Of a DNA stretch of 43,844 nt, positions 20,018 to 29,710 are shown one piece after another. This DNA is from Crocinitomicaceae bacterium. Lineage in GTDB: Bacteria > Bacteroidota > Bacteroidia > Flavobacteriales_D > Crocinitomicaceae. Numbering within the stretch: position 1 is the first letter of the stretch; each line of letters opens with the position of its first letter. The translations under genes were made by a program, and so were the position numbers. The notes under the pieces are model-generated. The model ran no database searches, was not told the DNA's origin, and saw nothing but the letters and a program-made list of their open reading frames with translations. The stretch spans positions 1 to 43,844 of the forward strand of contig JAQWKT010000017.1 of NCBI GenBank assembly GCA_029247685.1, written 5' to 3'.

Positions 20018-21064
20018 ATGAAGAAAACACTACTTGTTCTTAGCTTATGCATTTCTTTTATTTCCTTTTCACAAGATTGCAGCAACCTATTTATTTCTGA
20101 ATATGTGGAAGGATGGTCAAACAATAAAGCAGTTGAAATATATAATCCGACTAGTTCTGCTGTCGATTTAAGCAATTATTTCATTGCTCGTTATTCCAAT
20201 GGGGCAAGCGTAGCAACCAATGCAAACGCAATTCAATTATCCGGAACTATTGCTGCTCATGATGTTTATGTTGCTGTAATTGAAAAACTAGATTCTACGG
20301 GGCAAGGGCAAGAAGCTCCTGTTTGGGATTCTCTTCAGGCTAAAGCAGATGGATATTATTGTCCGGATTATAACGTATCTAACGCTTTCTATTGGAATGG
20401 GAATGATGCCATTTTATTAGGTGCGGGAGTATTAGGATCAACACCAGGTGACGATATAACTACGGCATCCAACTTTGCGATTATAGATATCTTTGGAAAA
20501 ATTGGTGAAAATCCAGCAAATTCTGCAGGAGCTGCAGGTGGAACAGGAGCTGGATGGTCCACAGATTTCCCATACAATACTGGAGCCGGAACAATTGTTA
20601 CTACGGATCATTCCTTAATTCGTAAATCTTCGGTTAAAAATGGAGAAGCTGCACCGGTATCCTTTTTTAATCCATTAGACCAATGGGACTCTATCCCAGC
20701 TGTTGTTGTTCGTTTAGATGCAAATGGCGATACTCTTTTTGGGACAAGTGGAAATCCAATACTAGATGGAAACTGGAATAGCCTTGGGATACACGCTTGT
20801 GACTGTAATCCTGCTGCTGTTTCTTCTCTTGAAAACAAACTGCTTTCCGTTTATCCTAACCCTTCTAACGGAGATTTTTTCATTAAACACGAAGGCCAAA
20901 TAAATTCGGTTGTTGTTTTAAACGCTTTGGGACAAAAGATTTATTCCATAGATTTAAATAACCATCTTACAACGATAAACATTGGAAATAAAAAGGGGCT
21001 TTATTTTTTGAAATTCAAAACTAATAAAGAAACATATTCCACTCGTAGAGTTATTATTAAATAA
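20018..21064 (+). CDS. Lamin tail domain (LTD) secreted protein with T9SS sorting domain
   Basis: Signal peptide, then CSNLFISEYVEGWSNNKAVEIYNPTSSAVDLSNYFIARYSNG (LTD); C-terminal LSVYPNPSNGDFFI...RRVIIK. Confidence 0.92.
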   Translation: MKKTLLVLSLCISFISFSQDCSNLFISEYVEGWSNNKAVEIYNPTSSAVDLSNYFIARYSNGASVATNANAIQLSGTIAAHDVYVAVIEKLDSTGQGQEAPVWDSLQAKADGYYCPDYNVSNAFYWNGNDAILLGAGVLGSTPGDDITTASNFAIIDIFGKIGENPANSAGAAGGTGAGWSTDFPYNTGAGTIVTTDHSLIRKSSVKNGEAAPVSFFNPLDQWDSIPAVVVRLDANGDTLFGTSGNPILDGNWNSLGIHACDCNPAAVSSLENKLLSVYPNPSNGDFFIKHEGQINSVVVLNALGQKIYSIDLNNHLTTINIGNKKGLYFLKFKTNKETYSTRRVIIK

Positions 21065-21071
21065 TCTTTTT

Positions 21072-21094
21072 AAAAGGCCCGTGGGCCTTTTTTT
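21072..21094 (+). terminator. Rho-independent terminator hairpin
   Basis: AAAAGGCC-CGTG-GGCCTTTT followed by further T's; ends about 12 nt before the next gene's ATG (21107). Confidence 0.9.
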
Positions 21095-21106
21095 ATTTAA
21101 TTCGCT

Positions 21107-23839
21107 ATGAAATTATTAAGTTCTCTTTTCTTTTTGTTCTTTATGGGTAATTGTTTTGCCCAATCCACTAATACCGGTACTATTTCAGGTATCATTACCG
21201 ATGATATCGCTAAAGAACTTATTGTAGGAGCAAAAGTAAATATCAATAATAAATACCGAACATTATCGGATTATGATGGAAAATACACGCTAAAAAATGT
21301 TCCATATGGGAAGCACAAAATAGTGGTTAGCATTTTATCTTTCGATACCCTCATCGTATTTATTGATCTAAAAGAACCAACTCTAAACCAAAACCTAATT
21401 TTAGGAGGAAGTGTAGAACTGGAAGAAGTGAAAATAATAGGGAATTTAGTACGGGGCAATAATGTTCCTATTGCGGTTACAACAATCTCTACAAAAAAAA
21501 TCACCGAAGAGCTTGGATCTAGAGACCTTCCTATGTTATTAAACGGAACTGCTGGAGTATACGCTACTCAACAAGGTGGTGGAGATGGAGATGCTAGAAT
21601 TAATGTAAGAGGATTTGACCAGAGAAATGTTGGGGTAATGATTGATGGTGTTCCTGTTAATGACATGGAGAATGGAGCGGTTTATTGGTCTAACTGGTTT
21701 GGATTAGATGCCATTACTTCTACCATTCAAGTGCAAAGAGGTCTTGGTGCAACAAAAATTGCAATGCCTTCTATAGGAGGAACTATTAACATTATAACCC
21801 AAGGAATTGGAAGTAAAAAAGGAGGCCGATTTAAGCAAGAATATGGCACAGGTAATTTTTTAAGGTCCTCATTTTCATACAATACCGGAATGACTAAAAG
21901 TGGATGGGGACTTACTTTTTCAGGATCCTATAAAAGAGGAGATGGATGGGTAGACGGAACACAAACCGAAGGTTTTTTTGGATATCTTAAACTTTCTAAA
22001 CGAATTAAGAATCATTTATTTACCTTGTCTGCATTTGCTGCCCCTCAACAACATGGACAACGATCTTATAGCCAACCCATACAATATTGGAGTGCGGATC
22101 AAGCGCTGAATCTTGGGCTAACTATCGATTCTTCTCAAAACTATTATAATCAAGGGGTTCAATTTAATCAACATTGGGGATACCGAACCATTGATGGAAA
22201 AAAAGAAGTTTTTAACGAGCGTTTAAATTATTACACCAAGCCTCAAATAACCCTTAAAGATTTTTGGAAAGTAAACGACAAACTATCTATTTCTAATCTT
22301 GCGTACCTTTCCATTGCTAGTGGTGGTGGAACTCGAATCTTTAATTCTAGCTCTCTTCAACGAGACAGCATTGGTCTTATCGATTGGGATAGAGTCATTG
22401 AAGACAATCAAGTAAACTCCTTATTTGGAACGCCAAATGTGGATGCGGCATATCATCCCACATTAATTAAATCCAATAATGTTTTGCTTGCGAGTGTCAA
22501 CAAACATTTTTGGGTAGGTTATCTTGGTCAATTTAATTATGAAGTCACTGAAAAAGTCTCTTTTTCTGGAGGAATCGATTATCGATTTTATAAAGGAGAG
22601 CATTACCAAGAAATAAAAGATTTGCTTGGAGGAGATTACTTTGTTAGTACGGCAAATCAAAACTCTACTACTGCGATGATGGTAGAAGGAGATAAAGTAG
22701 CCAAAAACACATACAATGCATATCGCGATGGTTTAGTAAACTGGATTGGTTCTTTTGCCCAAATGGAATACACCGGCGACAAATGGTCTACCTTTATTAA
22801 TGTTTCTGGTATTATAAACTCCTATAAAGGAATCGATTATTTTCAGAAAAGAGAATTGGATTTAGGCGATACCATTTTACAAATAGGTGCAAACGATACG
22901 ATAAATTATAATGGAGAGGAATACACCTCAAATTCGTCAGGATTAACACATGTCCAAACCGATTGGAAAACTATTCCTGGCTTTACCTTAAAATCTGGAG
23001 CAAGCTACGCGATAAATGACCATTCGAATGTTTTTATGAATGTCGGGTATTTATCTAGAACTCCTCAGTTTAGTAATGTCATTGATAACAACACCAATAC
23101 GTTTTTTAAAGAAATTGTAAACGAAAAAATAGTAGCGCTTGAAGGAGGATATAATTTGGCTGGAAAGTCATTTGGAATTAATTTAAACGGATATCTTACC
23201 AATTGGAAAAACAAACCTTTTCCATATGGGGTATCGGTTCCAGATCCACAAGACCCAACGGAAACAATTCGAATTAATATTAATGGAATGGATGCCATTC
23301 ATGTTGGGGGAGAATTTGATTTGGCATGGAAAATAAACAAAATATTTTCTACAGAATTAATGTTTTCCTATGGAGATTGGTTTTGGAATTCAAGTAAAAC
23401 AGTGTTTATTCCGCAATACGACTCCTTAGAAATAAATTTTGATGCCAAAGGAGTGCATGTTGGTGATGCCGCACAAACTGCCTTATCTGCTGCACTAAGA
23501 ATTCAACCCTTAAAACAATTATACTTCAAAATACAGTATCAATTTTTTGATCGCTATTATGCAAATTTTGATCCTTTTAGTCTTCAAGGGGAAAACGGAG
23601 GAAGAGAATCTTGGATGATCCCCTCCTACTCCATGGTTAATCTTTTTGCTGGATATCGATATAAATTTAAATCTTTTGTGCTATTCTGTAATGGCACTAT
23701 CACCAATATGTTAAACAACATTTTTATTACAGATGCAAGAAATAACTATAACGACCCATTCAATTTTGATGCACAATCTGCAAACGTAATGTTTGGACAA
23801 GGTTTTCGTTTTAATGTATCTTTAGGAATTCAATTTTAA
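21107..23839 (+). CDS. TonB-dependent outer membrane receptor with N-terminal carboxypeptidase-like (CarboxypepD_reg-like) domain
   Basis: GTISGIITDDIAKELIVGAKVNI...YDGKYTLKNVPYGKHKIVV; plug INVRGFDQRNVGVMIDGVPVNDMENGAVYWSNW; terminal aromatic GFRFNVSLGIQF. Confidence 0.95.
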   Translation: MKLLSSLFFLFFMGNCFAQSTNTGTISGIITDDIAKELIVGAKVNINNKYRTLSDYDGKYTLKNVPYGKHKIVVSILSFDTLIVFIDLKEPTLNQNLILGGSVELEEVKIIGNLVRGNNVPIAVTTISTKKITEELGSRDLPMLLNGTAGVYATQQGGGDGDARINVRGFDQRNVGVMIDGVPVNDMENGAVYWSNWFGLDAITSTIQVQRGLGATKIAMPSIGGTINIITQGIGSKKGGRFKQEYGTGNFLRSSFSYNTGMTKSGWGLTFSGSYKRGDGWVDGTQTEGFFGYLKLSKRIKNHLFTLSAFAAPQQHGQRSYSQPIQYWSADQALNLGLTIDSSQNYYNQGVQFNQHWGYRTIDGKKEVFNERLNYYTKPQITLKDFWKVNDKLSISNLAYLSIASGGGTRIFNSSSLQRDSIGLIDWDRVIEDNQVNSLFGTPNVDAAYHPTLIKSNNVLLASVNKHFWVGYLGQFNYEVTEKVSFSGGIDYRFYKGEHYQEIKDLLGGDYFVSTANQNSTTAMMVEGDKVAKNTYNAYRDGLVNWIGSFAQMEYTGDKWSTFINVSGIINSYKGIDYFQKRELDLGDTILQIGANDTINYNGEEYTSNSSGLTHVQTDWKTIPGFTLKSGASYAINDHSNVFMNVGYLSRTPQFSNVIDNNTNTFFKEIVNEKIVALEGGYNLAGKSFGINLNGYLTNWKNKPFPYGVSVPDPQDPTETIRININGMDAIHVGGEFDLAWKINKIFSTELMFSYGDWFWNSSKTVFIPQYDSLEINFDAKGVHVGDAAQTALSAALRIQPLKQLYFKIQYQFFDRYYANFDPFSLQGENGGRESWMIPSYSMVNLFAGYRYKFKSFVLFCNGTITNMLNNIFITDARNNYNDPFNFDAQSANVMFGQGFRFNVSLGIQF

Positions 23840-23845
23840 ACTATT

Positions 23846-26113
23846 ATGAAATATTTATTTAGCTCTTTTTCACTTCTTTTATCGTGTTTTGCTTTTTCTC
23901 AAGCAAATATTGGAGATGCAAGAAACATGTCTGTTGGTTCTACAGTAACGGTTACCGGAGTGGTTACCAATGGACCCGAACTGGGAAACATTCGATATAT
24001 TCAGGATGCTACGGGTGCAATTCCTGCTTATGGCTCCATGTTGAGTAGTGTTTCGCTTGGAGATTCCATAACGGCAACTGGCGATTTATTTGATTTTAAT
24101 GGGCTACTTGAAATTTCTCCTACGACCAATTTCACAAATCATGGACAAGGCACACTCCCCCAACCTCTTAATATTCCACTAACCAGTGCTGGCGAGTCCT
24201 TAGAATCACAACTTGTAAGAGTAGACAATATTAGTTTTGTACAAACGGGATCGTTTTCCTCAGGAAATAGTACGGTTCAAGTAACAGATGGAACAAACAC
24301 CCTGGATGTGAGAATCAATGGAGGAACAAATCTTACTGGAGCAGCTATCCCAACAGGACAAATTAGCATGATTGCTTTAATGGGGCAATATGGCTCAAAC
24401 TATCAGCTAATTCCTCGAAGCTTAAGCGATATTTTTCCATATGTAGCACCAGATAAAGAAATAAACATAAAACTTGATGGAGTAGATGTCCTTAACAACA
24501 CGTCGTATTTCATCGGAAACAACGCAAGCACTCAGCTAATTGTTGAAAATTCTGGAACTCAAAATTTAAGCGTTTCCGGAACTACTTTTTCAGGGATAAA
24601 TGCAGTAGACTTTTCTACCAATTTGACAACTGCAAGCATTTCTGGTGGAACAAGCGATACATTTGACATCCTTTTTAATCCTACTGGAAATGGATCTTAT
24701 TTTGCTACCATTAGTATTAGTAATGACGATGTAGATGAAAATCCATATGTTATTAATCTATCCGCAATAGGGTTAAATAATTTAGCTACAGAGCCAAGCA
24801 ATAACCCAAGCAATCTTAGTTTTCCATTGGTTAAGACCTATACCTTAGTTGGCGATTATGATGCCGTTTCAAGTGCAGAAAACTATATTGTCCTATGGGG
24901 TAATGGAAATGCCATCATGGATGAACCACTCGATGGAACTTCGTATAAAAGAGGCGATGTAATCGGAAATTCTAAAGTTGCATATGTTGGAAGTGGTACT
25001 TCTTTTACTCCTCGTGGAATCATTGCAAACCAAAGCTACTATTTTAAAGTGTTTACTTTCAATGGATCTAATGGCTACGAAAATTATAATACCACTTCTC
25101 CAGCTTCTGGATCCGCATCGAGCTTAGGCTCACAAATGGGCACTTATTACAACTCGATAAGTACCTCCTCCCCTACATTTTTATCCGACTTGTCGGCCCT
25201 TATTAATCCGCATAACGCCATTACCTACTTTAGTTATAAACAAACGATGATGAGTCAGTTTGAAATAAAAGACACTACCAATGGACAATCCTATGTAGAA
25301 TGTGTATACTCGGGAGAAAGAAAAGTTTTTGATTATCCATTTGATTGGACCGCTACCGGATATTCTAGAGAACATACTTTTGCGCACTCATGGATGCCAA
25401 GTTATCCAGCAAATTCTCCTGAATTACCAGAATACAACGATCAACACAACTTATTTCCAGCAAACCTCAGCAATGCTAACTCTCCGAGGAGCAACTTGCC
25501 TTTAGAGAATATCACTGGAAATGTAGTCTTTAGTTACTTAGAAGGAAGCGTTGGTTACAATGGACAACAATTGGTCTATGAGCCAAGAGATTCGCACAAA
25601 GGAAATGCTGCTCGAGCTATTTTATACATGGCCACCTGTTATAATGGACAGCAAAATTGGCAAATTCCAGGAAATCAAAGCCAAGAATCTTTAAAAAGTT
25701 GGCACTTTAACGATTTGCCCGATAATCAAGAAATCGCTAGACATGAATACATTGTTGATTTACAAAACAATAGGAATCCTTTTATTGATTCGGTAAATTT
25801 TGCCTGTTATATTGACTTTTCGAACATGGCTTATCTACCAGATGGCTGTTTAACAAGCATTCCTGAATATTTAAGCAATAATCTCTCTGTTTTTCCTGTG
25901 CCTTCCTCTGGAAAAGTTTATGCACAAATTAATGGCTTAACAATAAAGGAATACAAAATCACAAATATTCAAGGGAAAGTCATTAAGAAGGAAAAGGTAA
26001 ACGCTCTACCACTTCTTGTTTTAAATACCAAAACAATGAATAATGGCGTGTATATTCTAGAGTTAAATACGAGCATGGGAGTGGTTAAAAGCCGATTTAT
26101 CGTTCAAAAATAA
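23846..26113 (+). CDS. Secreted endonuclease I (EndA/NucM-like) with N-terminal OB-fold-like and choice-of-anchor-D-like regions and T9SS sorting domain
   Basis: YSREHTFAHSWMPSYPANSPELPEYNDQHNLFPANLSNANSPRSNLPL is the endonuclease I core; upstream GTVTVTGVVTNGPELGNIRYIQDATGAIPAYG; C-terminal LSVFPVPSSGKVY...SRFIVQK. Confidence 0.92.
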   Translation: MKYLFSSFSLLLSCFAFSQANIGDARNMSVGSTVTVTGVVTNGPELGNIRYIQDATGAIPAYGSMLSSVSLGDSITATGDLFDFNGLLEISPTTNFTNHGQGTLPQPLNIPLTSAGESLESQLVRVDNISFVQTGSFSSGNSTVQVTDGTNTLDVRINGGTNLTGAAIPTGQISMIALMGQYGSNYQLIPRSLSDIFPYVAPDKEINIKLDGVDVLNNTSYFIGNNASTQLIVENSGTQNLSVSGTTFSGINAVDFSTNLTTASISGGTSDTFDILFNPTGNGSYFATISISNDDVDENPYVINLSAIGLNNLATEPSNNPSNLSFPLVKTYTLVGDYDAVSSAENYIVLWGNGNAIMDEPLDGTSYKRGDVIGNSKVAYVGSGTSFTPRGIIANQSYYFKVFTFNGSNGYENYNTTSPASGSASSLGSQMGTYYNSISTSSPTFLSDLSALINPHNAITYFSYKQTMMSQFEIKDTTNGQSYVECVYSGERKVFDYPFDWTATGYSREHTFAHSWMPSYPANSPELPEYNDQHNLFPANLSNANSPRSNLPLENITGNVVFSYLEGSVGYNGQQLVYEPRDSHKGNAARAILYMATCYNGQQNWQIPGNQSQESLKSWHFNDLPDNQEIARHEYIVDLQNNRNPFIDSVNFACYIDFSNMAYLPDGCLTSIPEYLSNNLSVFPVPSSGKVYAQINGLTIKEYKITNIQGKVIKKEKVNALPLLVLNTKTMNNGVYILELNTSMGVVKSRFIVQK

Positions 26114-26820
26114 TGCGCATGAAAAGATCTTTATTTCTACTTTCTGTAGTTTTAATTTCTTGTTCCAAAAACATTATTATTCTTACGGATAAAAGCTCTC
26201 TTCCATTACATGAATCCATTGCCTCTTCCAAAGACATTGATTCGATAATTAAACCCTATAAGGATTCAATGGAAAAGGAAATGACAGCGCTAATTGCGAT
26301 GTCTGATTACGATTTCATTGCAAAAAAACCTTCTTCAAACTTGATGAACTGGGTTGCTGATGCAACATTTACCAATGTTATAGGGAAGCAAAAATTAGAT
26401 GCCCCAGTATTTTGCCTATTAAACTTTGGTAGCCTAAGATCAACGATAAATAAAGGAAAGGTGACTCGAGGAGATTTATTTACCTTGATGCCCTTTGACA
26501 ATCAAGTGGTGATTGTACAATTGCCCTCTACCATTATTATGGATATAGAAAATTACATTTTAAATACTGGCGGCGAACCCATTTCCAATGCAATCATTGA
26601 AAATAAAAAACTTGTCATTAAAGATTTTATGCCAAATAAAAACAAGTATTTTTATGTAATAACCTCGGATTATCTTCTTAATGGTGGAGACCGAATGACT
26701 TTTTTTGAAAAAAAAATAAAGGTCATTGATCCAAATATTTTACTCAGAGATGCATTAATCGAAGAGGCATTCAAACAAAAAAAACTGCTTAAAAGCATTG
26801 ATTTAAGAATAAAAGAATGA
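26113..26820 (+). CDS. 5'-nucleotidase C-terminal domain lipoprotein
   Basis: Lipobox VVLISCSK; NLMNWVADATF, LNFGSLRSTINKGKVTRGDLFTLMPFDNQVVIVQL, SDYLLNGGDRMTFF. Confidence 0.92.
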   Translation: MRMKRSLFLLSVVLISCSKNIIILTDKSSLPLHESIASSKDIDSIIKPYKDSMEKEMTALIAMSDYDFIAKKPSSNLMNWVADATFTNVIGKQKLDAPVFCLLNFGSLRSTINKGKVTRGDLFTLMPFDNQVVIVQLPSTIIMDIENYILNTGGEPISNAIIENKKLVIKDFMPNKNKYFYVITSDYLLNGGDRMTFFEKKIKVIDPNILLRDALIEEAFKQKKLLKSIDLRIKE

Positions 26821-27722
26821 ATAGAAGTTTATTTATAAAAAATACCGTTTTAGGAAGTTCTGCATTGGTGCTTTCTAGACCTGTTTTTTCAAAAAACAAT
26901 CTTTCAAGCTTAAAATCAAAAAAAATAACCATTCTTCATACCAACGATACCCATTCCAACATTGATGCCTTTCCGGATAACCATGCTAAATACCCAGGTT
27001 TGGGAGGGGTTTCCAAACGACACGCTTTAATTCAAAAAATAAGAAAGGAAGAAGAAAATGTGCTCCTTTTGGATGCGGGAGATGTTTTTCAAGGAACTCC
27101 ATATTTTAACACCTTCAAAGGAGTTTTGGAGATGAAATTAATGAGCAAACTTGGTTACGATGCATGCACCATGGGAAACCACGATTTTGATGCTGGTTTA
27201 GAGGGTTTTTACAAGGCCAAAAAATATGCAAATTTCCCTTTTTTGTGCAGCAATTATGACTTTTCTCAAACCATCTTAAATAACAGTACGCAAAAACATA
27301 CTATTATTAAACGAGGAGGCATTAAAATTGGAATTTTTGGAATTGGGGTGGAACTAGCCGGTTTGGTCCCAAAAGACAAATACGGAAATAGTAAATATTT
27401 AGATCCTATAGAATGTGCTAATAAAGAGGCGCTTATCTTAAAAGAAAAAAAATGCGATTTAATCATTTGTCTTTCTCACTTGGGATATGAACAAAAAGGA
27501 GAAAAAATCTCCGATTTAAAACTGGCCAAGTACACCGAAAACATTCATCTTATCATTGGTGGTCATACGCATACTTTCCTTAACAAACCAACCATTGAAA
27601 AAAACAGCCGAAACGAAGCTGTACTTATCAATCAGGTAGGTTGGGCAGGCGTTAATTTAGGCAGAATTGACATCGAAATTGAAAGTGGATATTTTAGTGG
27701 AAAGCCACTAGAAATTAGATAA
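26817..27722 (+). CDS. 5'-nucleotidase N-terminal metallophosphoesterase domain protein with N-terminal signal-like segment
   Basis: ITILHTNDTHSNID, LLLDAGDVFQGTPYF, TMGNHDFDAG, LSHLGYEQ, IIGGHTHTFL metal-binding motifs; 4-nt overlap with upstream gene. Confidence 0.94.
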   Translation: MNRSLFIKNTVLGSSALVLSRPVFSKNNLSSLKSKKITILHTNDTHSNIDAFPDNHAKYPGLGGVSKRHALIQKIRKEEENVLLLDAGDVFQGTPYFNTFKGVLEMKLMSKLGYDACTMGNHDFDAGLEGFYKAKKYANFPFLCSNYDFSQTILNNSTQKHTIIKRGGIKIGIFGIGVELAGLVPKDKYGNSKYLDPIECANKEALILKEKKCDLIICLSHLGYEQKGEKISDLKLAKYTENIHLIIGGHTHTFLNKPTIEKNSRNEAVLINQVGWAGVNLGRIDIEIESGYFSGKPLEIR

Positions 27723-27786
27723 CTCCATCTTGCACTTCCTTTTTGTTGTAAATCTTTTTTACTACTTTGTAGAAAAAAAGGTTATT

Positions 27787-28179
27787 ATGAGAAAAATTAT
27801 TTATCCATTATTTGTTTTCGTGTTTTTGTTGGGATTGGTTTCTTGCTCTGAAACTTCAGAAGCTTCCATGACAGTAAAAAATTCAAAAGAAAAAAAATCA
27901 GAATCAGATAAAATAATAGTAGATAAGGTAGCAAAGATTAAAACAATTACTTGGGATGAAGCTAAAAAATATAAAAAGTTAAAAGAAAAAGACTTTTTAG
28001 CACATGAATTATTTAACAAACCAGATAAAACCAAAATTGATACAACCCATTTCGAAACTATTCATACCTATTATTACAAAAAGAAACTCGATACCGGATA
28101 CGAGAAAAGAGATTGGTATTTTTCTTTTACACAAGGCACTTGTTTTAGTCATGGATGGGCAATGAATACATTTAAATAA
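27787..28179 (+). CDS. Small lipoprotein; start at MRKIIYPLFVFVFLLGLVSCSE
   Basis: Lipobox LGLVSC; intact ORF. ORF track starts upstream at 27730. Confidence 0.75.
   Translation: MRKIIYPLFVFVFLLGLVSCSETSEASMTVKNSKEKKSESDKIIVDKVAKIKTITWDEAKKYKKLKEKDFLAHELFNKPDKTKIDTTHFETIHTYYYKKKLDTGYEKRDWYFSFTQGTCFSHGWAMNTFK
27808..27834 (+). repeat. 27-bp direct repeat in signal-peptide coding DNA, copy 1
   Basis: ttatttgttttcgtgtttttgttggga, identical to 28230-28256. Confidence 0.95.
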
Positions 28180-28220
28180 ACTTCCTTAGCTATTGATTTA
28201 ACTTACTTAAAATTATTATC

Positions 28221-28977
28221 ATGAGATTATTATTTGTTTTCGTGTTTTTGTTGGGACTTTTTCTTGTGGAGAAAAAAATGATCAACCTAAATGTGAAGAA
28301 ATTAAAGGGATTGGTTTTGTTTGGTATGAAGATGGTGTATTTAGGCTACCTCGTGATTGTGGAGAACTCAAAGATGAAGGAGGTCGATATGTGCATCCTA
28401 AATTAAAAAATACAAGAATTACACAGGAATTCTTAAAATGTGCGATGAAAATGGATCTATTATTGAGTATGCAAATTATAAAAATGGTAAAAAAGAGGGG
28501 GGAAATTATGAATATGGCACCTATTTATCATCAGGGACGTGCGGTAAAAAGGACCCTATTCATTCGTGGAACTTTTTTGATTTTTTTGCAAAAATTAAAT
28601 TATCAAGGGTAGACACATACAAAAATGGAAAACGAATTAATAAAAGAACTACTTTTCCTTGTGAAGGAGACTCGGAACGTCTTTTTAAAACTGAAGTATC
28701 TAAAAATCAAATAAAAAAATGGCATGACAATGGACAATTAGCTTACCGTACAATCATAGTTCCAAATAGAAATATTAGATTAAATGAAAGTTTTTGGGAT
28801 GAAAATGGAAATAAAATTACAGGTACAGAGTTTAAAAAGATAGAAAAGTCTATTCTGAGTAAAAGAAGGTTTAATAGACAAATGGGAAAAAGTATTGTTC
28901 CATTTACGCTAAGTATACTATTAATTATTTTCTTCATAAGAAGACGCAAAAAGAAAAAGCTAAAAAAGACAAGCTAA
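28221..28977 (+). pseudogene. MORN-repeat-like (YwqK-like) lipoprotein gene disrupted by two -1 frameshifts
   Basis: Reading phase 0, then phase 2 after T5 at 28258-28262, then phase 1 after A6 at 28405-28410, rebuilds MRLLFVFVFLLGL/FSCGEKNDQPKCEEIKGIGFVWYEDGVF...YVHPKLK/KYKNYTGILKMCDENGSIIEYANYKNGKKEGG...KKWHDNGQLAYRT... Confidence 0.8.
28230..28256 (+). repeat. 27-bp direct repeat in signal-peptide coding DNA, copy 2
   Basis: Identical to 27808-27834. Confidence 0.95.
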
Positions 28978-29017
28978 TTCCCTTATCTAACTATTTATTA
29001 TCTTGAAAAAAATTAGA

Positions 29018-29706
29018 ATGATGAGATTCCTCTTTATTTACACGCTTTTGTCGAGCGTTGTATTTGGACAAAAAACTGCCAAACAACCCAATTGTGAAGA
29101 ACTTAAAGGCTTGCAAATTGATGACCTATCTACTGATGCTTGGTTTGGTGGATGGCCACCAGCACCAAATCAACAATATAATGGGGTTTTAAAAGAATGT
29201 AAAAAAGGAAAAATAATTGAATATGTAACATGCAAAAATGGAAAGTTATCCCTAATAGATTGGAGTACTAATGGAGATTCAGATAGTTCTATTTATTATT
29301 ATTATTCAAAAAATGGAAATTTAAATCGAAAAGGAATTTATAAAAAGGCGCATTTGAATCAAAAATTTATGACCACAATGGTAAATTAAAGGTCCATTTA
29401 GAACTTAAGGAAAGTGATTCTGGTTTTCTTATAGGAATAAAAAAAGAATATAGTAATGGGATTTTGCAAATTGAATATCATAATCTAAATAAAAAAAGAG
29501 GGCTTAAAAGTGACGATCTTGGTTATGGTCTAATTACATATAAACGTAATGATGATGACCAAGTAATAGATATTTTTGTTACTTCGAATGTGGTCTGGGA
29601 TGAAACAATAGAGCAACACTTTTACGATAATGGTCAATTGAAACTCAAGCTAACTTTCAAGAATGGTATTCAAACAAGTGCTAAAAAGTATGATAAAAAA
29701 GGCTGA
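29018..29706 (+). pseudogene. MORN-repeat-like (YwqK-like) secreted protein gene disrupted by one -1 frameshift
   Basis: ORFs 29003-29389 and 29464-29706 join as ...GNLNRKGIYKK/GAFESKIYDHNGKLKVHLELKESDSGFLIGIKKEYSNGILQIEYHNLNKKRG...; shift at A5 near 29342-29346. Confidence 0.8.
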
Positions 29707-29710
29707 TTAA

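Noticed and set aside
28221-28612. Separate small ORFs 28221-28406 and 28391-28612 as real genes
   Set aside because: Their phases join into one lipoprotein reading frame after frameshift correction; better explained as fragments of one disrupted gene.
28258-29346. Programmed -1 ribosomal frameshifting as the main explanation for the MORN-like array
   Set aside because: Only one of three sites resembles a slippery heptamer and no clear downstream stimulatory structure was seen; kept only as an alternative.
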